A DNA stretch of 64,000 nucleotides from JAAFIP01 sp043728315. Its GTDB lineage: Bacteria > Pseudomonadota > Gammaproteobacteria > Burkholderiales > Burkholderiaceae_C. The notes beneath the pieces are model-generated. The model ran no database searches. It saw nothing but the letters and a program-made list of their open reading frames with translations, and was not told where the DNA came from. The stretch covers positions 18,489 to 82,488 of the forward strand of contig JAYTMT010000002.1 in NCBI GenBank assembly GCA_043728315.1, written 5' to 3'. Below are positions 35,475 through 44,721 of the stretch, piece after piece (the stretch's first letter is position 1; each line of letters begins with the position of its first letter). Position numbers and translations under genes: made by a program.

Positions 35475-37067
35475 GTGATTCATAAATTCTCAAAACGGCT
35501 TGCATGCTTGGCGGCATCCACGCAAATTTCACGCACTTTGGCCAAATCTGCACTGGCCCTGGCCATCACAGCTTCGCTGCTGCCGCTGTCTGCCCAAGCC
35601 CCGGTTGACCTGCGCATTGCCTTGGTGATTGGCAACGCTGCGTATGCAGGCGCAGCCGCGCTGGCCAACCCTGCCAACGATGCCAAGGCCATGGGCGAGG
35701 CGCTGCGCGGCCTAGGCTTTGCCGTGGTTGAGATCCGCGACGGCAGCCGCGCCCAGATGGCAGAGGCTATAGGCAAGGTGCAAGCAAGCCTCAAAGGCAA
35801 GCAAGGCATAGGCATGCTTTACTACGCAGGCCACGGCCTGCAAGTCGATTGGCGCAACTTCATGGTGCCCATTGATGCCAAGCTGGCCAAAGCCGCCGAT
35901 GTGCCAGAGCAAACCATAGATTTGGGGAGCGTCATCGACGCATTCAAATCAGCTGGCAACCGCATGAACATTGTGGTGCTCGATGCCTGCCGCGACAACC
36001 CGTTTGAAACAGGCGGCAACAAAGTGTCCACAGGCAAAGGCCTAGCACCGCTTGATGCGCCTACGGGCACATTCCTAGCCTATGCCACCGCGCCTGGCAA
36101 TGTGGCCGAAGACGGCGATACCAAAAGCGTGGACGGAAAAGCAGGCAATGGCCTGTACACCCAATTTTTATTGCAAGAGCTCAAAAAACCAGCAGCCAAA
36201 ATCGAAGACGTGTTCAAGCGTGTGCGCCTGAACGTGCGCCAAAAATCCGAAGGCAGACAAATCCCGTGGGAGTCCACCAGTTTAGAAGACGACTTTTATT
36301 TCAACGCAGGCCTCAAGTCCACGCAAAAAGAATCCGACAGCGACAAAGAAAAAGCCTTTGCACTAGAAAAAGCCGATTGGGACAAGATCAAAGACAGCAA
36401 AGCGGCCAACGACTTTTATGCGTTTTTGCAGAAATACCCCAGTGGTTTTATTACCGAGCAGGCGCAATTCAAAGTAGAGCAACTTCAAAAGGCGCAAACA
36501 AACGCGGTTGCTAATCGCGACGGTGTGACCCCAATTGCCGCCAGCGCACGCAGATTTCGTCTGGGCGACGAGACAGAATTGGACATCATTGACGGATTTA
36601 CCAAACTGAGTCGCCGAGTGAAAATAACGGTGGTTAAGGCCAATGACGAAGAAGTTGAACTTAGCGCAGGACAGATTTGGGGGCAAACAGGTACATTGCT
36701 GAAAAATAACTTTGGCACGCACAGCCCCGGCATTTTGATTTCCCCATCAGATTTGGCATTAGGTAAGCGTTGGAAAACCGCTTTTCAAACCAAAAGACCA
36801 GATGGTGTACTGGAAACCTCGTTTTGGGAATACCACGCAAAAGCATACGAGACGATTACTGTGCCGCAAGGGACATTCAAGGCGATCTATGTAGTTGGCA
36901 GTGGTCAGGCGCGCTGGCCTAATGGCATCACCCATTTAGAGGCCAAGTCGTGGTTTGATCCCGTTAGTTTGCGCAGGCTGCGTCACGAAAGTATTTTTCG
37001 CAACAGCGGAAAAATTACCCATTTTCAAATCATTGATTCGGTGTCTTTTAAACAAGGCGCGGGTTGA
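35475..37067 (+). CDS. Secreted caspase-fold (C14) peptidase with C-terminal beta module
   Basis: A 530-residue protein starting with GTG at 35475 behind a good GAGGAG. The signal peptide (SALALAITASLLPLSAQA) is followed by a caspase domain (about 46-280) with His120 in YYAGHGLQ and Cys172 in LDACRDNPF. A charged helical stretch (about 285-345) leads to a C-terminal beta module (about 360-525; FRLGDETELDI, TVPQGTFKAIYV, SWFDPVSLRRLRHES) that resembles the two modules of the first caspase protein. The first and third proteins are therefore paralogues with different module numbers. Expected location is the periplasm. Confidence 0.88.
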   Translation: MIHKFSKRLACLAASTQISRTLAKSALALAITASLLPLSAQAPVDLRIALVIGNAAYAGAAALANPANDAKAMGEALRGLGFAVVEIRDGSRAQMAEAIGKVQASLKGKQGIGMLYYAGHGLQVDWRNFMVPIDAKLAKAADVPEQTIDLGSVIDAFKSAGNRMNIVVLDACRDNPFETGGNKVSTGKGLAPLDAPTGTFLAYATAPGNVAEDGDTKSVDGKAGNGLYTQFLLQELKKPAAKIEDVFKRVRLNVRQKSEGRQIPWESTSLEDDFYFNAGLKSTQKESDSDKEKAFALEKADWDKIKDSKAANDFYAFLQKYPSGFITEQAQFKVEQLQKAQTNAVANRDGVTPIAASARRFRLGDETELDIIDGFTKLSRRVKITVVKANDEEVELSAGQIWGQTGTLLKNNFGTHSPGILISPSDLALGKRWKTAFQTKRPDGVLETSFWEYHAKAYETITVPQGTFKAIYVVGSGQARWPNGITHLEAKSWFDPVSLRRLRHESIFRNSGKITHFQIIDSVSFKQGAG

Positions 37068-37103
37068 TACATTAGCCCAAAATACATCCATCTTTTTTAC
37101 ATA

Positions 37104-37362
37104 ATGCCTCAAAAAACTCCCCCCTTAGCTAGTGCTGCCGATACCGAACGCGACGCTTTAGAGTTGCGCACTCGTAAGCTGCAAGTGCGTGCTGCGTTAC
37201 GCGCCAAGCATGCAGAGCGCTCCGCACGCGCAGCTTCTTGTGCCAGCATGGTTGGCATATTACCCAAACCAAGTGACCAGTGCAGAACCTTGGTTATCGG
37301 CAACGCCTACTCAGGCAAGGCTGCTTTGGCCAACGATGCCTAGGCCATGGGCGCGGGGAGTA
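37104..37362 (+). pseudogene. Fragment of a caspase-fold gene with premature stop
   Basis: A 79-codon frame ends CRTLVIGNAYSGKAALANDA then TAG. This matches the start of the caspase domain in the preceding gene (ALVIGNAAYAGAAALANPAN), with small in-frame deletions. The DNA after the stop still matches: GATGCCTAGGCCATGGGCG here against GATGCCAAGGCCATGGGCG there, so the stop comes from an AAG-to-TAG change. Similarity fades within about 15 bases, at the end of the EamA gene. The first 54 codons have no caspase similarity. Read as a remnant of a further duplicated caspase gene. Confidence 0.65.
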
Positions 37363-37370
37363 CTGCTGGG

Positions 37371-38294
37371 CTATTTGGTTCGACTTCCCATCACCGCCGC
37401 GCCCACTATCAGCAAGGTGGCGATGGCAATGCTCCAATTGAGCGCCCTGCCCGTGGCCAGCATCAGCAGCACGGTGGAGGCCACAGGAGTGGCGTAGCTC
37501 AAAATACCGATTTGCCGCGCATCGCCCAACTTGAGCGCTTTGTCCCACAAAAAGAAGGCGGCGCCAAGCGGGCCCAAACCCATCACAGCCATCAAGCCCC
37601 AGTCTTGCCCGCTTAGCGCCGTGCGCGGCTCTAGCGCTGCGTGGCACAGCAGGGATAACAGGCCGCTGACGAGGCCAAACAGACCAATGGCAGCAGTGGG
37701 AAAGCTGCGCCCTGTGCTGGCCAAACGCTTGGTCATGAGTGAGTAGCTGGCCCAAATGAAGGCTGAGCCGAGTGCGGGGATGTAGCCCCAAGCAAAGCCA
37801 GAGAGCGCACCTGAAGGCACACCGACAGAAGCGCCTGCTGCAGCGCCGCCAGACGCACCCACCGACAAGCCCGCCACTGCACCACTGCTAGCGCCAAGTA
37901 TGGCGATACAAGCTCCCGCAAACCCGATCAAGGCGGCGGCCACATGCGCCGTTGAAAGGCGCACGCCAGCCAAAAACAGCGGCGCAAGCACCACTATGAA
38001 AAGTGGCCACAAGTAGTTGACCAAATTGGCCTCCACCGCTGGTGCGTGGCGCAGGGCAATAAAGAGCAAAAAGTGGAAACCAAACAGCCCGTAAATGCCC
38101 AAGGCCAACACGCCTTTAGACACCCGCCATTGCCTAAAAAATGGCCAAGCGGGGATGCTGCCAATCAAAAGCGCAATGCCAGTGAGCAAAAACGGCGGTA
38201 CATGCTTGAGTGCCAAACCCAGCACAGCCAGTGACGACCACAGCGCGATGGCGCAGGCGGCCAGAAAAATGGGTGAAGACAGAAGTTTTTTCAT
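37371..38294 (-). CDS. EamA/DMT-family transporter
   Basis: A 307-residue inner-membrane protein with about ten hydrophobic segments arranged as two EamA repeats. Landmarks are FLAACAIALWSSLAVLGLAL at the N-terminus, ALRHAPAVEANLVNYLWPLF in the first repeat and GPLGAAFFLWDKALKLGDAR with GILSYATPVASTVLL in the second, resembling the YddG-like amino-acid/metabolite exporters. A glycine/alanine/valine-rich loop (ASGGAAAGASVGVPSGAL) in the middle is an unusual expansion. The substrate cannot be read. It converges on the caspase cluster. Confidence 0.88.
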   Translation of the reverse strand: MKKLLSSPIFLAACAIALWSSLAVLGLALKHVPPFLLTGIALLIGSIPAWPFFRQWRVSKGVLALGIYGLFGFHFLLFIALRHAPAVEANLVNYLWPLFIVVLAPLFLAGVRLSTAHVAAALIGFAGACIAILGASSGAVAGLSVGASGGAAAGASVGVPSGALSGFAWGYIPALGSAFIWASYSLMTKRLASTGRSFPTAAIGLFGLVSGLLSLLCHAALEPRTALSGQDWGLMAVMGLGPLGAAFFLWDKALKLGDARQIGILSYATPVASTVLLMLATGRALNWSIAIATLLIVGAAVMGSRTK

Positions 38295-38370
38295 GAATAT
38301 ATTTTTGCGTTTTGCGCATCTTTTTTGCGCTTTTAGCGTTACCTAAATCCGTGCTGATCCTAACGCCCAA

Positions 38371-39936
38371 TCAAAGCCCCGCGAAATTACTTTGCAGCCG
38401 CTGCACATTCACCACGCACACCGCACGCAGCTCGGCGCTGATGCTGCCAAGCGCCTGTGCGCGCTGCCAATAGCCAATCGCCCACTCCCGTGCCAGCGCG
38501 GCCTCGGCGGCGTAGCCTGCGGGCAGATGCTGCGGGCGAATCGGCTGGGCATCGAGCGTGCCGGTGTGGATGCTGGGCCGCCACTGCATGGGCAGCATGT
38601 CGTACACGGGGGTGATGCGAAACTGCGGCCTGTGCACATCGGCCACAAAGAATGACAAGTTGCCAAAATGCATGTCGGTGTTGCCAATATAGTGGCCAAA
38701 CCTGTAAATCAGCGCGACTTGGCGCAAGTCTTCAGCGGGCAGCAGTTTGAGCGCCACCAAGGCTTCACAAGTAGCCACCCAGTGCTGGCGCGGCGTATTC
38801 ACAAATGCATCGTGCACGGCCGACGCGGCCACCACATGGCGTTTGCCCGCTGTGCCCATGCGGTCAAAGCGCTGGGACTCTAGGTAGCTGCGCTGGGCGC
38901 TTTCTAGCACCCGCGTGTGGGCGCAGGCAATGCCGTGGCCACGTAGCACTTCGTTGGCCAAGTGCTCTAGGTGCAGCAAATCATGCCAGCGCTCGCCAAA
39001 AGGCGTGCCGCGTGGGGGCGTGTATTTGACGATGGCATGGATGTGTGGCGTGGTGGCTGAGGGTTGGGATGGCGCGCCTTCTTGCGCGGCCTGCAATGGC
39101 GGGGATTGCAAGCTGGTTTGCAAGCGCACGACAAACTTGGGTTGCTCACCGCCTGCGGATGAGCCCGCAGGCAGGCGCGTTCCAGTTTGCGCGGCCAGCG
39201 CGTCGTAATAGGTGGGCAAAAGCGGGTCGGCGCTGTTTAACCAGCTGCTGTCGGGTTCGCCGCCCAATGGACTGATTAGTACGCCACTTATTGGGCCGCT
39301 TCGCGCGCCAAGGCTTGATGCAGCATGGCCCAAGCCAGCGCCTGCTGGCGCGCTGCGGCGCGTGCCCAACTCCAGCGCGCCGGGCGGGTCGGTGGCGTGG
39401 TTGGCGGCTATGTAGAGCACTTGCTCGGTAGTCCAAGCGTCTGGGTCAGGCGGAAAATCAGGCCGCAAGGTGGTGTATTGCCTGCCCAAAAAGCCCTGTG
39501 GCCGCAGCCCTGCCAAAAACCAGGGCAGCGCCTTGTTGCCCAGCCATTCACCCCATGGTTGAGCCGCTGGCGCGGGTGACGGGCCGGGGCGCTGTAGCGC
39601 AGTGGGCAGACTGCGAAGCAGCTGCACTGCACTGCGCACATGCACATCACCGTTGTGCAAAAAACTTAAAGTCCCAAAGGCTTGCGCTGCACCACCATCA
39701 CCCGTCCAATACAAGCTTTGCTTAGCGGGCAGGCCAAGAATAGGCTGGGTGAGCGCATAGCGCGTACTGCGCGCCGCGCCCAGCTTGCACACCCTGCTGC
39801 CCAGCGCTTGCAATGCCAAAGAAATGCTCGGCTGGCTCTTGCCCGTGGCCGCTTGCAGCTGCGCCGCCGTCAACGCAGGCGCTTGTGCCAGCAGGCCGAG
39901 CAGGCTGTCTGTGAGGGTGTTGTCAACAGGATTCAT
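38371..39936 (-). CDS. yjjJ: HipA-family kinase of the YjjJ type
   Basis: A 521-residue protein. An N-terminal winged-helix-like domain (about 1-70; LTAAQLQAATGKSQPSISLA) precedes a HipA-like kinase with the stretches GGEQPKF, VKYTPPRGTPFGERW, ESQRFDRMG, the catalytic-loop region HYIGNTDMHFGNLSF and PVYDMLP. HipA kinases phosphorylate cytosolic targets (for HipA, glutamyl-tRNA synthetase) and cause growth arrest; YjjJ-type proteins carry their own DNA-binding domain and lack a separate HipB. No HipB gene is present here, consistent with that. A perfect dyad just upstream suggests autoregulation. Confidence 0.85.
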   Translation of the reverse strand: MNPVDNTLTDSLLGLLAQAPALTAAQLQAATGKSQPSISLALQALGSRVCKLGAARSTRYALTQPILGLPAKQSLYWTGDGGAAQAFGTLSFLHNGDVHVRSAVQLLRSLPTALQRPGPSPAPAAQPWGEWLGNKALPWFLAGLRPQGFLGRQYTTLRPDFPPDPDAWTTEQVLYIAANHATDPPGALELGTRRSAPAGAGLGHAASSLGARSGPISGVLISPLGGEPDSSWLNSADPLLPTYYDALAAQTGTRLPAGSSAGGEQPKFVVRLQTSLQSPPLQAAQEGAPSQPSATTPHIHAIVKYTPPRGTPFGERWHDLLHLEHLANEVLRGHGIACAHTRVLESAQRSYLESQRFDRMGTAGKRHVVAASAVHDAFVNTPRQHWVATCEALVALKLLPAEDLRQVALIYRFGHYIGNTDMHFGNLSFFVADVHRPQFRITPVYDMLPMQWRPSIHTGTLDAQPIRPQHLPAGYAAEAALAREWAIGYWQRAQALGSISAELRAVCVVNVQRLQSNFAGL

Positions 39937-39940
39937 TAAT

Positions 39941-40013
39941 AGATACTTTTTTATAAGTATCTGTCAATAATCAAATTTTGTCAAATTTTTAATAAATAAA
40001 TTAATAGATACTT
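39941..40013. promoter_or_regulatory. Candidate autoregulatory operator of the HipA-like gene
   Basis: AGATACTT (39941-39948) and AAGTATCT (39955-39962) form a perfect dyad 5 bases in front of the yjjJ start. A third half site AGATACTT recurs at 40006-40013 in the same TTAATAGATACTT context. The region between is very AT-rich and includes two TCAAATTTT units. It fills the short gap to the upstream SNF2 gene. Confidence 0.6.
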
Positions 40014-40025
40014 CAATTGAACCAC

Positions 40026-43000
40026 CTAGCGCACCGCATGCAGTGGCTTGAGCAGTTCGGCCAAATCGTTTTCGGTAAACAAGGGTTGTTTGCGTGCGGC
40101 GGCATCGCTGTACATGCTTTCGGCCAGCTGGGCTTTGCGCTCTTGCAGTTGCAGCATGCGCTCCTCAATCGTGCCTTGGGCTACCAATTTGTAAACCATG
40201 ACTTGCTGGGTTTGGCCAATGCGGTGGGCGCGGTCAGTGGCTTGGTTTTCCACCGCTGGATTCCACCAGGGGTCGTAGTGAATCACGGTGTCGGCCTGCG
40301 TGAGGTTGAGCCCCACACCGCCCGCTTTGAGGCTGATTAAAAACAAGGGCACTTCGCCGCTGGTAAAGCGCGTGATGATGGCATCGCGTTTTTGGCTTTG
40401 ACCCGTAAGCTTGACCCAAGGGATGGACTGCTTGGCCAGCTCTTCTTCAATCAATTCGAGCATGCTGGTAAATTGCGAAAAAAGCAGCACTTTGCGGCCT
40501 TGGGCCAGCAGCTGGGGCAGCAGCTCCATCAGCAGTTCGAGTTTGGCCGACTGTTTGATTTTTTTGGCGGACGCGGTGGGCACCAAGCGCGGGTCGCAGC
40601 AGACTTGGCGCAGCTTGAGCAAAGCATCGAGCACTTGAATTTGCGAGCGCGCCAAGCCTTTGTTGGCCAGCGCTTCCTGCACGGCTTTTTCGGTGGTTAG
40701 GCGGATGGTTTCGTACAAATTGGCCTGCTTGTCGCCCAGCTCTACGCTGGTGATGCTGGTTTGCTTGTCCGGCAGCTCGGTGGCCACCTCACGTTTGGCG
40801 CGGCGCAGCATGAAGGGCGTGACGCGGCGGCGCAGGTGCGCCAAACGTGCCGTGTCGCCGTGTTTTTCAATGGGGGTGCGAAACAACTCTTTGAAGCGCG
40901 TTTGGCTGCCCAAAAACCCTGGCATCAGAAAATGGAACAAGCTCCACAATTCGCCCAAATGGTTTTCCATGGGCGTGCCCGACAGGCACAGGCGGTGGCG
41001 GGTATTGAGCTGGCCAGCGGCTTGCGCGGCGAAGGTGTGGGCGTTTTTGATGTTTTGCGCCTCATCGAGCACCACCAAGTGCCAAGCTTGCTTAGCCCAG
41101 TGCTCAGAATCACGCGCCAGCAGTGAATAGGAGGTGATGAGGATGTCTTGTTTGCCAATGTGCGCCGCGTCTTCATGCCGCTCAGCACCGTGCCAGATCA
41201 AGCTGGTAAGTGCGGGTGTGAAGCGCCCAATTTCGCGCTGCCAGTTGCCCAGCACGCTCACGGGGGCCACGATCAACACAGGCAAATCCAAGCGCCCAGC
41301 GGCTTTTTCGGCGGCTATGTGTACCAAGGTTTGCAGGGTTTTGCCCAGCCCCATGTCGTCGGCCAAAATGCCAGATAACTGGTGGGTGCGCAAAAATTGC
41401 AGCCAATTGAGGCCCTGCTGCTGGTAGGGGCGCAGCTGGGCATTGACACCATCGGGCAACGCCACCTCGGGCATTGTGTCCACGCCATGGAGCTGCTGCA
41501 CCATGAGGCGCAAACTATCCGCCCCCGCCCATACCGCACCAGCGCCCAGCGATGCGCCCATTTGCAATGCCTCAAAGCGCGACAGCCGCAGCGTATCAGC
41601 GCCCGCTGCAATGGGCCGGTCACCCACCAGCTCGATCAAGGCTTGCAGCCAAGGCCGCAGTGGCTCGGTGGGCAGGCGCAGGTATTGGCCCTCTGGCGTT
41701 GGCAAATACACATAGGTTGGCAGCTGTAGGCTGGTGCTTTCATCGCTAGTGGCTTGCGCAATGCCGTCTGGCCCAGACGCACTGCGGTGCACCACGGTTT
41801 GCAGCTGCGCCAGCAAGCTGGGGAGCATGGGCAAAATGTTGTGGCGCTGGCCGTTGATGCTGATGCCCAGCGACAGGTCAAACCATGGCGACTGGCTGTC
41901 GTCCGTGCCGGCCAAATCTGCACTGCCTTGGCCCGCAAGCTGCACATGCAGGTCGTCTGCGCGTTTGATCCAGTCTTGCAAGTTGGGCTCTAATGTGATC
42001 TCAAAGCCCAGCGCCCGAAGCTGGGCGTAGTCGCTGTCGGCCCACGCTAGCCACTGCGGCAATTGCGCACTGGGCGTGAAGGCCAAGCTGAAGTGGCCTC
42101 GGGCATCGCCCGCTAGCCCCAGGGCAATCAGGCGGCTGATGCTGCTTTGCTCAAAGGCCATGTCGCGGTGCAGCAGCCAGCGCTCGCTGGGCGCTGCTGC
42201 AGCGCCGCTGAGCGCCGCATCTTTTTCAATGACGATGGGGTTGGCCAAGCTTTGGGTGAAATGCGCCACGGCCCCGTAGTCAAAGCGCAGGGTGGCCATC
42301 AGGGGGCCAAAGCGCGCCACATCATGGGCGGCTACTGCGGCAATGTGCAAGCGCGCCGTGGGCGTGATGCCTTGCAACACCTGCGGCGGGTGCATCACGG
42401 GCGGCAGGGGCAGGCCAGCCAAGCGGCGCAAAAAGCTGGTTTCATGCTTGGCAAAAGCCGACTGCGGAATCGGTGGTGCTTTGACCAGCAAGGCCAAATG
42501 CGCACTGGATACGCCGGGCATCTCTAGCAAGCCATACTCACCGCTGTCGATATCTATGTACATGGGCGGCGTGTTGAAATACCAGCGCTCGTGCACTTGC
42601 GCTTTGCTGCGGTCTGGGCTCAAAGCCCACGAAGGCTCGGTGGATTTTAAGTTGGTCACCTCGTTCCACTTCCAGGCCATGGGGCGTGGCGCACCTGTTT
42701 GCATGGCTGCGCCTAGGCTGCGCTCTTGCTCGCAAAAAAACAAATGCCCGCTGCTGGCGGCCAACTGCATGGCCAGCACCCCAGTTGAGCCAGCCAGCAC
42801 GCATTGGTGCTCCGAAAGGTTGCTGTAATAGTATTGCGCGCCGGACATGCTTTTCACCAAGCGCTGGATATCTGCAGCCAATGGGCTGGTTTTTTCTCGG
42901 TCGTAATAGGGGATGGTTTTGAGTTTAGACCAGTTGCCGTTGCGCAAGCGTTTGGCGATGCCCATGGTGAGGTTTAGCACCTCGTAGTGGTCCACATGCT

Positions 43001-43553
43001 TGGCGCTGAGTGCATACACCACCGTGTTTTCGCTGCCTTTGGCAGCAAAGCTGTCTGGCGCATCGCTGGTATCGGGCATGGCCTGCGCATCGCCAAATAA
43101 ATCAAGCCACTGCGTGACTTTGTGCTGTGCAACGCGTTGCTCTTGTTCTAGGGCTTGGCGGGCTTGCAGATCTTTGAGGCGCTGCTGCTCAGCGTGGGTG
43201 GGCAATGCAGGCGCATTTGCTCTGGCTAAGCCCGATATGCCCGCTTTGTAAGCTGCTTTGAGCGTGACAGCCAAGCAGTGGTTGCAATCTATGCCTACCG
43301 GGCAACTGCAGGTTCCTTCGTAATAGGTAACGCTGCCTTGCGCATTGGTTTCTAGCGCTACCTCTACGTTGTAGTTGTCGTATTTGCTGCCCAGCACCAA
43401 ACCATCAATGAACCATTCATTTTGCGCGCCAGAGGCTATGCTGCACTCCAACACATGCTGACTATGGTAGACCGCTAAACCGCGTTGGTAGGTGGCATCA
43501 GAAAAATGGTCGGTGAGCGAGTGGGGGTTGATTAAAAATGCGCTGTTGTCCAT
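40026..43553 (-). CDS. SWIM zinc-finger SNF2-family helicase
   Basis: An 1175-residue protein. The N-terminal SWIM finger is clear (residues 82-92, TCSCPVGIDCNHC). The SNF2 ATPase occupies the C-terminal half: ILADDMGLGKTLQTLVHIAA (about 725-745), VVLDEAQNIKN (about 828), LCLSGTPMENHLGELWSLFH, and helicase-C elements KVLLFSQFTSMLELIEEEL and DPWWNPAVENQATDRAHRIG. Such proteins are double-stranded DNA translocases that remodel protein-DNA complexes; some belong to defence islands, but this architecture is widespread in proteobacteria as a housekeeping gene. It lies directly upstream of the HipA-like gene on the same strand. Confidence 0.93.
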   Translation of the reverse strand: MDNSAFLINPHSLTDHFSDATYQRGLAVYHSQHVLECSIASGAQNEWFIDGLVLGSKYDNYNVEVALETNAQGSVTYYEGTCSCPVGIDCNHCLAVTLKAAYKAGISGLARANAPALPTHAEQQRLKDLQARQALEQEQRVAQHKVTQWLDLFGDAQAMPDTSDAPDSFAAKGSENTVVYALSAKHVDHYEVLNLTMGIAKRLRNGNWSKLKTIPYYDREKTSPLAADIQRLVKSMSGAQYYYSNLSEHQCVLAGSTGVLAMQLAASSGHLFFCEQERSLGAAMQTGAPRPMAWKWNEVTNLKSTEPSWALSPDRSKAQVHERWYFNTPPMYIDIDSGEYGLLEMPGVSSAHLALLVKAPPIPQSAFAKHETSFLRRLAGLPLPPVMHPPQVLQGITPTARLHIAAVAAHDVARFGPLMATLRFDYGAVAHFTQSLANPIVIEKDAALSGAAAAPSERWLLHRDMAFEQSSISRLIALGLAGDARGHFSLAFTPSAQLPQWLAWADSDYAQLRALGFEITLEPNLQDWIKRADDLHVQLAGQGSADLAGTDDSQSPWFDLSLGISINGQRHNILPMLPSLLAQLQTVVHRSASGPDGIAQATSDESTSLQLPTYVYLPTPEGQYLRLPTEPLRPWLQALIELVGDRPIAAGADTLRLSRFEALQMGASLGAGAVWAGADSLRLMVQQLHGVDTMPEVALPDGVNAQLRPYQQQGLNWLQFLRTHQLSGILADDMGLGKTLQTLVHIAAEKAAGRLDLPVLIVAPVSVLGNWQREIGRFTPALTSLIWHGAERHEDAAHIGKQDILITSYSLLARDSEHWAKQAWHLVVLDEAQNIKNAHTFAAQAAGQLNTRHRLCLSGTPMENHLGELWSLFHFLMPGFLGSQTRFKELFRTPIEKHGDTARLAHLRRRVTPFMLRRAKREVATELPDKQTSITSVELGDKQANLYETIRLTTEKAVQEALANKGLARSQIQVLDALLKLRQVCCDPRLVPTASAKKIKQSAKLELLMELLPQLLAQGRKVLLFSQFTSMLELIEEELAKQSIPWVKLTGQSQKRDAIITRFTSGEVPLFLISLKAGGVGLNLTQADTVIHYDPWWNPAVENQATDRAHRIGQTQQVMVYKLVAQGTIEERMLQLQERKAQLAESMYSDAAARKQPLFTENDLAELLKPLHAVR

Positions 43554-43588
43554 GGCGACTGAGAGTGGTGCTAATTGAAGCTTTGGGT

Positions 43589-44584
43589 TCAGGTGGCTTG
43601 GTTGCCGCCCAATACCCCATGCGCCTGCTCGTCTGCGTGGTAGCTCGAACGCACCATAGCTCCCACGGCGGCGTGGCTAAAACCCATCTTGTAAGCCTCG
43701 GCTTCAAACATTTTGAAGACATCGGGGTGCACGTAGCGTTTGACTGGCAAATGCGACAGGCTTGGCGCGAGGTATTGGCCAATGGTGAGCATGTCGATGT
43801 GGTGCTCGCGCATGTCGCGCATGGTTTGCAAAATTTCTTCGTCAGTCTCGCCCAAGCCGACCATGATGCCGCTTTTGGTGGGTACATTGGGGAACAGCGC
43901 TTTGAATTTTTTGAGTAAGTTGAGGCTAAAAGCGTAGTCAGAGCCGGGGCGGGCTTCTTTGTAAAGCCTTGGGATGGTCTCTAGGTTGTGGTTCATCACG
44001 TCGGGGGGCGCGAGTTTGAGGATCTCTAGCGCGCGGTCGTCGCGGCCTCTGAAATCGGGCACCAGCACTTCAATGGTGGTGCCCGGCGAGAGCTCGCGGG
44101 TTTTGCGGATGCATTCGACAAAATGCGCCGCGCCGCCGTCGCGCAGGTCGTCGCGGTCCACGCTGGTGATCACCACGTATTTGAGCTTGAGCTTGGCGAT
44201 TGTTTTAGCCATGTTCTCTGGCTCAAGCGCGTCCAGCGGGTCTGGGCGGCCATGGCCCACATCGCAAAACGGGCAGCGGCGGGTGCATTTGTCGCCCATG
44301 ATCATGAAAGTGGCCGTGCCTTTGCCAAAACATTCGCCGATGTTGGGGCAACTGGCCTCTTCGCACACTGTGTGCAAATTGCTCTCGCGCAGGATTTGCT
44401 TGATTTCGTAAAAGCGCGTGCTGGGCGAGCCCGCTTTCACGCGGATCCAGTCGGGTTTTTTCAGCACTTCGCCGCGCTCCACCTTGATGGGGATGCGGCT
44501 GAGCTTGGCAGCCGCTTTTTGCTTGGCCAGCGGGTTGTAGGCTTCTTGGGATTGGGCGTCGCGCACGACTTCTAGGGTACTCAT
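43589..44584 (-). CDS. lipA: Lipoyl synthase
   Basis: Radical-SAM enzyme that inserts two sulfurs into protein-bound octanoate to make lipoyl groups. About 331 residues from the ATG at 44584 (MSTLEVVRDAQSQEAYNP); the longer frame upstream adds an unrelated leader. Both iron-sulfur motifs are present: CEEASCPNIGEC (auxiliary cluster) and CTRRCPFCDV (radical-SAM CxxxCxxC). The C-terminal GAMVRSSYHADEQAHG is also conserved. It follows lipB on the same strand after 137 bases. Cytoplasmic. Confidence 0.96.
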   Translation of the reverse strand: MSTLEVVRDAQSQEAYNPLAKQKAAAKLSRIPIKVERGEVLKKPDWIRVKAGSPSTRFYEIKQILRESNLHTVCEEASCPNIGECFGKGTATFMIMGDKCTRRCPFCDVGHGRPDPLDALEPENMAKTIAKLKLKYVVITSVDRDDLRDGGAAHFVECIRKTRELSPGTTIEVLVPDFRGRDDRALEILKLAPPDVMNHNLETIPRLYKEARPGSDYAFSLNLLKKFKALFPNVPTKSGIMVGLGETDEEILQTMRDMREHHIDMLTIGQYLAPSLSHLPVKRYVHPDVFKMFEAEAYKMGFSHAAVGAMVRSSYHADEQAHGVLGGNQAT

Positions 44585-44721
44585 GGGGCTATTGTCGCCG
44601 ACTGGGCAAGGGGCTGCTGAAATGGGGCTGACGGGGTAGCGCTTAGTGTGGGCCAAGCCTGCATGGAATTGGCGCGTGAAGAAAGCCTTTGGCGACGCTT
44701 TACCGCAGGGCTTTTCTTCGC

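Noticed and set aside
38295..38345. GCGTTTTGCGCA-rich stretch upstream of the EamA gene as a third inverted-repeat element
   Set aside because: It resembles one arm of the composite elements, but no second arm and no 45-bp core are found nearby.
40026..43553. SNF2 helicase plus HipA kinase as a phage-defence island
   Set aside because: Both types are common as stand-alone chromosomal genes in this group, and no further defence genes or mobility genes are nearby.
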